The notes under the pieces: generated by a model
What the model was told of the DNA's origin: nothing
Databases searched by the model: none
Seen by the model: the letters and a program-made list of their open reading frames with translations, nothing else
Translations under genes and position numbers: made by a program
Assembly: GCA_964645125.1 (NCBI GenBank)
Contig: CAZXZC010000018.1
Span: forward strand, 1-15,100
DNA: 15,100 nt
Direction: 5' to 3'
From: JBDKGD01 sp964645125
GTDB lineage: Bacteria; Patescibacteriota; Minisyncoccia; UBA6257; 2-01-FULL-56-20
Shown: positions 10,800-15,100 of the stretch, piece by piece
Layout: each line of letters opens with the position of its first letter
Numbering within the stretch: position 1 is the first letter of the stretch

Positions 10800-12221
10800 C
10801 TAGAATTTTTGCACGAGAACCATGTTGGTGTCCGCGTTTCCTCCAAATGGGATTCCGGCAACGATAATGTATCTATCGCCTTTTTCCAGACGTACTGCTT
10901 TTTGTGACTTGGCGATTGTGCGTGCTTGTTGGACCATGTCGTCAAGGTTTTTTAAGGGGGTATTCACGAGCGAAGAGACACCCCAGGTGAAGCAGAGTTT
11001 TCGGAGTGTTTGTTCGTTAAAGGAAGCAGCAATAACTTCTTGGCACGGTCGATGAGATGCGATGCGTTTTGCGGTTGCGCCAGATGCGGTGAAGGCAATG
11101 ATGAGTTTAGCATCAGTACAATCGGCAAGTGCTACTGCTTCATAGGCCACTGCTTCTTCGGGGCTGTCGCCCGGTGGGCAGTTGTGGGTATCGGTGTGTT
11201 CTTGAGAGGCGTGAGCTATTTCGGTCATTACTCGCACGGTTTCAACGGGATATTTGCCTGATGCAGTTTCTCCGGAGAGCATGACGGCATCGGTGCCATC
11301 GAATATTGCGTTGGCAACATCGGTAACTTCCGCGCGTGTCGGCATAATGTTTTTTGTCATTGATTCCAGCATTTGTGTTGCGGTAATTACCGGAACTGAT
11401 GCGGCACGACAAGCGGCAATGATGTGTTTTTGTACCTGAGGCAGTTGTGGGAGGGGAATAGAAAGCCCCAGATCTCCACGGGCTACCATAACGGCATCGG
11501 ATACGCGGATAATTTCAGTTATATCTTCGACTGCTTTTTGGGTTTCTATTTTTGCCACTACCATTGGCGCGTTTTTTTTGGGGAGTAATGATTTTACGTA
11601 CTCGATGTCCGCGTGATTTTGGATGAATGAAATTGCGACTGCATCGGCATTATTTTTGATGAGGATTTTTAAGTCTGTTTTATCTTTTTCAGTAAAGACG
11701 AATGCGGGGAGTGCGATGCCTTGTGCGGCAAATCCCATGCGTGAGCGAATGGGGCCTCCTGCTACCACCTTTGCCTCAATTCCCTTTGGGGATGTTTTGG
11801 TGACTTCGAGTTTTGCTTCACTGTCACCCAAATATACCTGTGCTCCGACTGCGAGCGAATCAAGTAGATCGGGGAAGCTTACGGAAAAGCCCTTGGTGGT
11901 GCCAACTACTGCTTCTTTGGTGATTGAAAGCATCATGCCGTCGGTGATGACCGTACCTTGCTCTACCTCGCCGAGGCGGATTTTGGGGCCCTGAAGATCG
12001 CCCATAATAGCCAGTGGGGTTTTTAATTCTTTTTCGATGTCGCGGATTGTTTCGATGATTTTTTTCACGTCCGGCTCTTTGGCGTGGGACATATTAATGC
12101 GAAATACATTTACGCCTTCAACCGCGAGTTTTTTAATAATTGTTTTTTCATATGATGCCAGTCCTAGGGTTGCCACGATGCGTACCCGCTTGGTTTCTGG
12201 TTTAGTGATTGGATTTGTCAT
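10800..12221 (-). CDS. pyk: Pyruvate kinase
   Basis: This 473-residue protein converts phosphoenolpyruvate and ADP to pyruvate and ATP in glycolysis. The N-terminal barrel has RIVATLGLAS (14-23, with Leu where Pro is usual) and FRINMSHA (40-47; Arg41 and Asn43, Ser45 in the cation site). GDLQGPKIRLG (74-84) leads to the lid domain B (about 85-170). The catalytic core has AKIETQKAVE (223-232; Lys224 catalytic, Glu226 metal), VARGDLG (246-252; Asp250 metal), ITATQMLESM (279-288) and DGTDAVMLSGETASGKYP (308-325). The C-terminal domain (about 350-473) is complete and has no fused PEP-utiliser domain. The start ATG 12221 is supported by a promoter: TTGCCA (12264-12259), 17 nt, AATACT (12241-12236). 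It is divergent from tRNA-Val and a single-gene unit ending with TAG. Confidence 0.97.
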   Translation of the reverse strand: MTNPITKPETKRVRIVATLGLASYEKTIIKKLAVEGVNVFRINMSHAKEPDVKKIIETIRDIEKELKTPLAIMGDLQGPKIRLGEVEQGTVITDGMMLSITKEAVVGTTKGFSVSFPDLLDSLAVGAQVYLGDSEAKLEVTKTSPKGIEAKVVAGGPIRSRMGFAAQGIALPAFVFTEKDKTDLKILIKNNADAVAISFIQNHADIEYVKSLLPKKNAPMVVAKIETQKAVEDITEIIRVSDAVMVARGDLGLSIPLPQLPQVQKHIIAACRAASVPVITATQMLESMTKNIMPTRAEVTDVANAIFDGTDAVMLSGETASGKYPVETVRVMTEIAHASQEHTDTHNCPPGDSPEEAVAYEAVALADCTDAKLIIAFTASGATAKRIASHRPCQEVIAASFNEQTLRKLCFTWGVSSLVNTPLKNLDDMVQQARTIAKSQKAVRLEKGDRYIIVAGIPFGGNADTNMVLVQKF

Positions 12222-12235
12222 ATTTTTATTGCAAT

Positions 12236-12264
12236 AGTATTGCTTTTTTGGGGATATTTGGCAA
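12236..12264 (-). promoter_or_regulatory. Promoter of pyk
   Basis: On the minus strand TTGCCA (12264-12259) and AATACT (12241-12236) are separated by 17 nt. The start codon lies 14 nt after the -10 box. Confidence 0.6.
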
Positions 12265-12270
12265 TATAAT
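12265..12270 (+). promoter_or_regulatory. -10 TATAAT of tRNA-Val
   Basis: A consensus TATAAT ends 11 nt before the first base of tRNA-Val. Its upstream part abuts the divergent pyk -35. Confidence 0.6.
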
Positions 12271-12281
12271 GAGGTTTATAG

Positions 12282-12355
12282 GCGCGCTTAGCTCAGTTGG
12301 TTAGAGCGTCTCGTTTACACCGAGAAGGCCAGGGGTTCGAATCCCTTAGCGCGCA
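12282..12355 (+). tRNA. tRNA-Val(UAC)
   Basis: The 74-nt cloverleaf has acceptor GCGCGCT/AGCGCGC, D arm GCTC/GAGC, anticodon arm TCTCG-TTTACAC-CGAGA with anticodon TAC, variable loop AGGCC, T arm AGGGG-TTCGAAT-CCCTT and A73. CCA is not encoded. Confidence 0.95.
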
Positions 12356-12356
12356 C

Positions 12357-12395
12357 AATAAGATAACCCCTCCATTACGGAGGGGTTATCTTATT
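12357..12395 (+). terminator. Strong intrinsic terminator after tRNA-Val
   Basis: A perfect 17-bp stem (12357-12373 with 12379-12395) has loop ATTAC, a GC-rich top and an A/T-rich base. It begins two bases after the tRNA end. Confidence 0.85.
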
Positions 12396-12401
12396 TGTAT
12401 G

Positions 12402-12540
12402 TAGCTCAAGATTGTATTCGACATTCGTTTTTTACGAATGATTCGAATCCGACCACACATTATTCAGCTGCTGAAAGCAGCGATTATCTAGGAAGTGCAT
12501 AATCGAGCGTAAGCTCGATGGTCATGTACTTAGCGCGCAC
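12402..12540 (+). other. tRNA-Val-like fragments with hairpins; decayed tRNA or structured RNA
   Basis: Three pieces matching tRNA-Val occur in the same order: TAGCTCA (12402-12408), TTCGAATCC (12442-12450) and the exact 12-mer CTTAGCGCGCAC (12529-12540, also at 12345-12356). In the real tRNA the last two are contiguous; here 78 nt separate them. Between the first two lies an anticodon-arm-like hairpin CATTCG-TTTTTTA-CGAATG. The extra segment holds GCTGCT-GAA-AGCAGC (12467-12481) and a two-part hairpin (12495-12529) with stem ATCGAGC-GTAA-GCTCGAT. No ORF is present. It could be a decayed tRNA copy, an integration scar at the tRNA 3' end, or a structured RNA. Confidence 0.4.
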
Positions 12541-12573
12541 CACGTAAAAACTCTTCGAGTTCACGTGGCGCGC
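12533..12573 (-). terminator. Long imperfect hairpin near the uvrA end
   Basis: GCGCG, CCACGT and AACTC pair with GAGTT, ACGTGG and CGCGC around a 3-nt loop, with small bulges. On the minus strand the tip reads AACTC-GAA-GAGTT followed by more T, so it may terminate uvrA transcription, about 20 nt after the stop. Confidence 0.5.
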
Positions 12574-12593
12574 CCATAGACTTTTTAGTTTAT

Positions 12594-15100
12594 TTATCCC
12601 TTCAAATGCTTTTTGAGGTATTTGCCGGTATAGGAATTGGCAACTTTTAAGATACCACCGAGTGGGCCTTGGTACACGATTTCCCCACCGCCATTACCGC
12701 CTTCGGGGCCGAGATCTACTATGTATTGGCAGTTTTTAATGACGTCGAGGTTGTGTTCGATGACGATAACGGTGTTGCCGCGTTCTACGAGGCGGTACAG
12801 TGCAAGCAACAGTTTTTCGATGTCAGCAAAGTGCAGGCCGGTGGTTGGTTCGTCGAGAATGTAGACGGTGCGCCCCGAGTTGCGCCGAGAGAGCTCGTCG
12901 GCAAGCTTGATGCGTTGGGCTTCGCCCCCAGAGAAGGTGGTGGCAGACTGGCCGAGTTCAATATATCCTAAGCCCACGCTTTGGAGGGTAGCGAGCTTGG
13001 TGTAGATGTCGGTGTGGTTTTTAAAAAACGATGTTGCTTCTTCGACGGTCATTTTGAGTACTTCGTCGATTGCTTTGCCTTTGTAGAGTACTTCGAGTGT
13101 TTCGCGGTTGTAGCGGCGGCCTTCGCAGACGTCGCAGGTGATGTATACGTCGGGTAAAAACTGCATTTCAATGGTTACTAAGCCGCCGCCTTGGCATTTT
13201 TCGCACCGCCCACCCTTGAGGTTGAATGAGAACCGCCCTTTGTTGAATCCACGTGCTTTTGCCTCGGCGGTGTTGGCGTAGATGTCGCGAATGGAATCGA
13301 AAAATCCAACGTAGGTGGCGGGGTTGGAGCGTGGAGTACGGCCAATGGGCGACTGGTCGACTAAAAAGACGCGGTCGATGCCGCTGTAGCCTTTCAATTC
13401 TTTAAACTCACCGATGGTTTCGGGGAGTGTTTGGTTGAGGTGGTAGTAGAGGGCGGGGTAGAGGGTGTCGCCAATAAGGGTGCTTTTGCCAGAGCCGGAC
13501 ACGCCGGTGATAGCCACAAGATTACCCAACGGAATTTCAAGCGTTACATTTTTGAGGTTGTGTTCTGTGGCGCCGGTGAGTTGTAAACTTCCCTTGCTTG
13601 TCATGAGTGCGTGTGGGTTTTTGGGAATAGTTCGTTTGCCTGAAAGGAACTTACCGGTTATGGAGGCGTTGGATTTTTTCATCGCGGCCATGGTGCCGGT
13701 GAAGGTGATGCGACCGCCGCGCGCGCCTGCTTCGGGGCCGAGCTCTACGACATAGTCTGCCGACTGCATGGTTTCCTCGTCGTGTTCGACGACAATGAGA
13801 CTGTTGCCAAGATTTTTGAGATTTTGGAGGGTTGAAATAAGTGCGGTTACGTCTTTGGGGTGCAGGCCAATGGATGGTTCATCAAGTACATACAGTACGC
13901 CGGTTAAGCCCGTGCCGATTTGGGAGGCAAGGCGAATACGTTGCAACTCTCCGCCTGAGAGGGTTTTGGCTAGGCGGGCAATGGTGAGGTAGGAGAGGCC
14001 GACGTTGTATAAAAACTGCAGACGCGTTTCAATTTCTTTAATGATAGGCTTGGCGATGGTTGTTTCGTAGGGGGTTAAGCTTGCGGCGAATTCTTTTTTC
14101 AAAAACGCGAGCATGTCGTGAATGGCGTATTCACTTACCTGGGCAATGTTTTTGTCTGTGACGGTTATCCCTAAGACTTCGGGTTTTAATTTTTGGCCGT
14201 TACAGCTTTTACAGATTTCCTCTTTGAGGTATTTATTGATTTCGCCGTTTGCTGGACCTTCGGTTTGTTTGAAGCGGCGGTCGAGTTCGGCGATCACACC
14301 ATCGAATACTTCATTGATGGCGGTTTCTTTCCCGAAGCGGTTGGTGCCGGGCACACGATACTGTTTACCGTTTCCGTAGAGTAGTAAATCAGTATGTTCT
14401 TTCGATAGTTTACCCAGTGCTGTTTTTAGGGGCAGGTTTTCATCTTCAGCCATGGTGGCAATGAGTCTGCCATACCAGGTGTCTTGCCAAAAGACGCCAG
14501 AAAACGGAATGATGCCGCCTTCTGCGATACTTAGGTTTTTATTCAAAATGCGCTCTGGGTCAACGGAATACACGGTGCCCAAGCCACGGCAGGTTTCGCA
14601 GGCGCCGATGGGGGAATTGAATGAAAACAACCGTGGTTCGATTTCGGGAAGCGAGAGTCCGCATACAGGACAGGAGAATTTTTCGGAAAATAAATGCTCT
14701 TTGCCGTTTCCGGTTTTAAGTATTACGGAGCCGGCTGACAAGTTAATGGCAGTTTCAATGTCGGTTGCCAGGCGAGTGCGTAGGTTGGCGAAAAACATTT
14801 CGCTTTTGATGTCGGCGAGCGATACGGGGAGTGAGTCGATAACGACCTCTATGGTGTGTTTTTGATTTTTGGTGAGCGCGATTTCTTCGGTGATGGCGGT
14901 TTCTTCGCCGTCCACGCGCGCGCGCACGAAGCCTTTGGCGCGGACGTTATTTATTAAGTCTTTAAACTCGCCGCGTTTGGCGCGAACAATAGGCGATAAG
15001 ATAGTGAACTGTTGTACGCCGGCATTTTTGGCACTAACTGCGTCACGCATGACGTCGAGTGCTTTGGTGATGATTTCGTCGGTCGAGAGTTTAGTGATTT
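12594..15100 (-). CDS. uvrA: UvrABC system protein A, N-terminus outside the window
   Basis: UvrA is the dimeric ABC-type damage sensor of nucleotide excision repair and loads UvrB. The frame is open to the window edge (ITKLSTDEIITKALDV precedes the first ATG at 15050), so this is the C-terminal part of about 834 residues; a full protein has about 940. Numbered from that Met: zinc Cys pairs CPVC (127-130) and CETC (151-154); first ABC signature LSGGELQRIRLASQ (364-377) and Walker B YVLDEPSIGLHP (387-398); second Walker A GVSGSGKST (516-524); zinc module CEKC (616-619) to CDVC (639-642); second signature FSGGEAQRIKLADE (706-719) and Walker B YILDEPTTGLH (730-740). The missing part would hold the first Walker A. 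All visible motifs are intact. Stop TAA. Confidence 0.97.
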   Translation of the reverse strand, partial: ITKLSTDEIITKALDVMRDAVSAKNAGVQQFTILSPIVRAKRGEFKDLINNVRAKGFVRARVDGEETAITEEIALTKNQKHTIEVVIDSLPVSLADIKSEMFFANLRTRLATDIETAINLSAGSVILKTGNGKEHLFSEKFSCPVCGLSLPEIEPRLFSFNSPIGACETCRGLGTVYSVDPERILNKNLSIAEGGIIPFSGVFWQDTWYGRLIATMAEDENLPLKTALGKLSKEHTDLLLYGNGKQYRVPGTNRFGKETAINEVFDGVIAELDRRFKQTEGPANGEINKYLKEEICKSCNGQKLKPEVLGITVTDKNIAQVSEYAIHDMLAFLKKEFAASLTPYETTIAKPIIKEIETRLQFLYNVGLSYLTIARLAKTLSGGELQRIRLASQIGTGLTGVLYVLDEPSIGLHPKDVTALISTLQNLKNLGNSLIVVEHDEETMQSADYVVELGPEAGARGGRITFTGTMAAMKKSNASITGKFLSGKRTIPKNPHALMTSKGSLQLTGATEHNLKNVTLEIPLGNLVAITGVSGSGKSTLIGDTLYPALYYHLNQTLPETIGEFKELKGYSGIDRVFLVDQSPIGRTPRSNPATYVGFFDSIRDIYANTAEAKARGFNKGRFSFNLKGGRCEKCQGGGLVTIEMQFLPDVYITCDVCEGRRYNRETLEVLYKGKAIDEVLKMTVEEATSFFKNHTDIYTKLATLQSVGLGYIELGQSATTFSGGEAQRIKLADELSRRNSGRTVYILDEPTTGLHFADIEKLLLALYRLVERGNTVIVIEHNLDVIKNCQYIVDLGPEGGNGGGEIVYQGPLGGILKVANSYTGKYLKKHLKG

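Noticed and set aside
1..15100. UGA-as-glycine code (code 25)
   Set aside because: All large conserved genes are full length without any internal UGA, so reassignment is not supported.
1..15100. CRISPR array
   Set aside because: No regularly spaced repeats with unique spacers; only short degenerate tandem repeats were seen.

Overview
The window looks like part of a Candidatus Patescibacteria (CPR) chromosome. The reasons are a Cys-rich two-TM pilin-like secreted protein, a lone membrane-anchored solute-binding protein, a four-domain S1 protein, a zinc-ligand-less metallo-beta-lactamase-fold protein next to gyrA, three tRNA genes without encoded CCA, almost no Shine-Dalgarno sequences, several promoters whose -10 box (TATACT/TATAAT) lies only 4-9 nt before the start codon, and short degenerate repeats between genes. 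This placement is inference; no 16S rRNA is present. The standard code fits: UGA is never needed as a sense codon, and all 12 visible stops are UAA or UAG.

Layout. 1-1182 (minus): a pilin-like Cys-rich membrane protein, then the overlapping N-terminus of a second secreted protein that runs off the edge. 1183-3005: a membrane-anchored extracellular solute-binding protein flanked by repeat-rich spacers. 3006-4106 (minus): a ribosomal S1-like protein with a near-perfect terminator palindrome. 4276-7532 (plus): a compact set of degenerate MBL-fold protein, small one-TM protein and gyrA. 7669-8064 (plus): a DUF4383-like four-TM protein. 8186-9190 (minus): an HTH plus putative LAGLIDADG-like protein, then, 21 nt downstream on the same strand, a tRNA-Phe(GAA) split by a 219-nt group I intron. 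9246-9674 (plus): a YjdF-like four-TM protein converging on a DedA-family protein (9682-10488, minus), whose AUG lies one nucleotide after tRNA-Arg(UCU). 10634-10704: tRNA-Pro(UGG). 10800-12221 (minus): pyruvate kinase. 12282-12355: tRNA-Val(UAC), a strong terminator, and a hairpin-rich spacer that repeats parts of tRNA-Val in order. 12594-15100 (minus): UvrA, lacking its N-terminus because of the window edge.

Most genes are housekeeping: gyrA (supercoiling), uvrA (nucleotide excision repair), pyk (glycolytic ATP), S1 (translation) and tRNAs. The surface genes (pilin-like, solute-binding, DedA) fit a small cell that depends on contact and uptake.

The most notable item is the intron-split tRNA-Phe. 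Its P1, P10, P4 and P7 helices can be drawn directly from the sequence, and its core resembles the cyanobacterial/plastid tRNA-Leu intron. It sits next to a candidate free-standing homing-endonuclease-like gene. This may be a two-part mobile system: intron in the tRNA, nuclease gene outside it.
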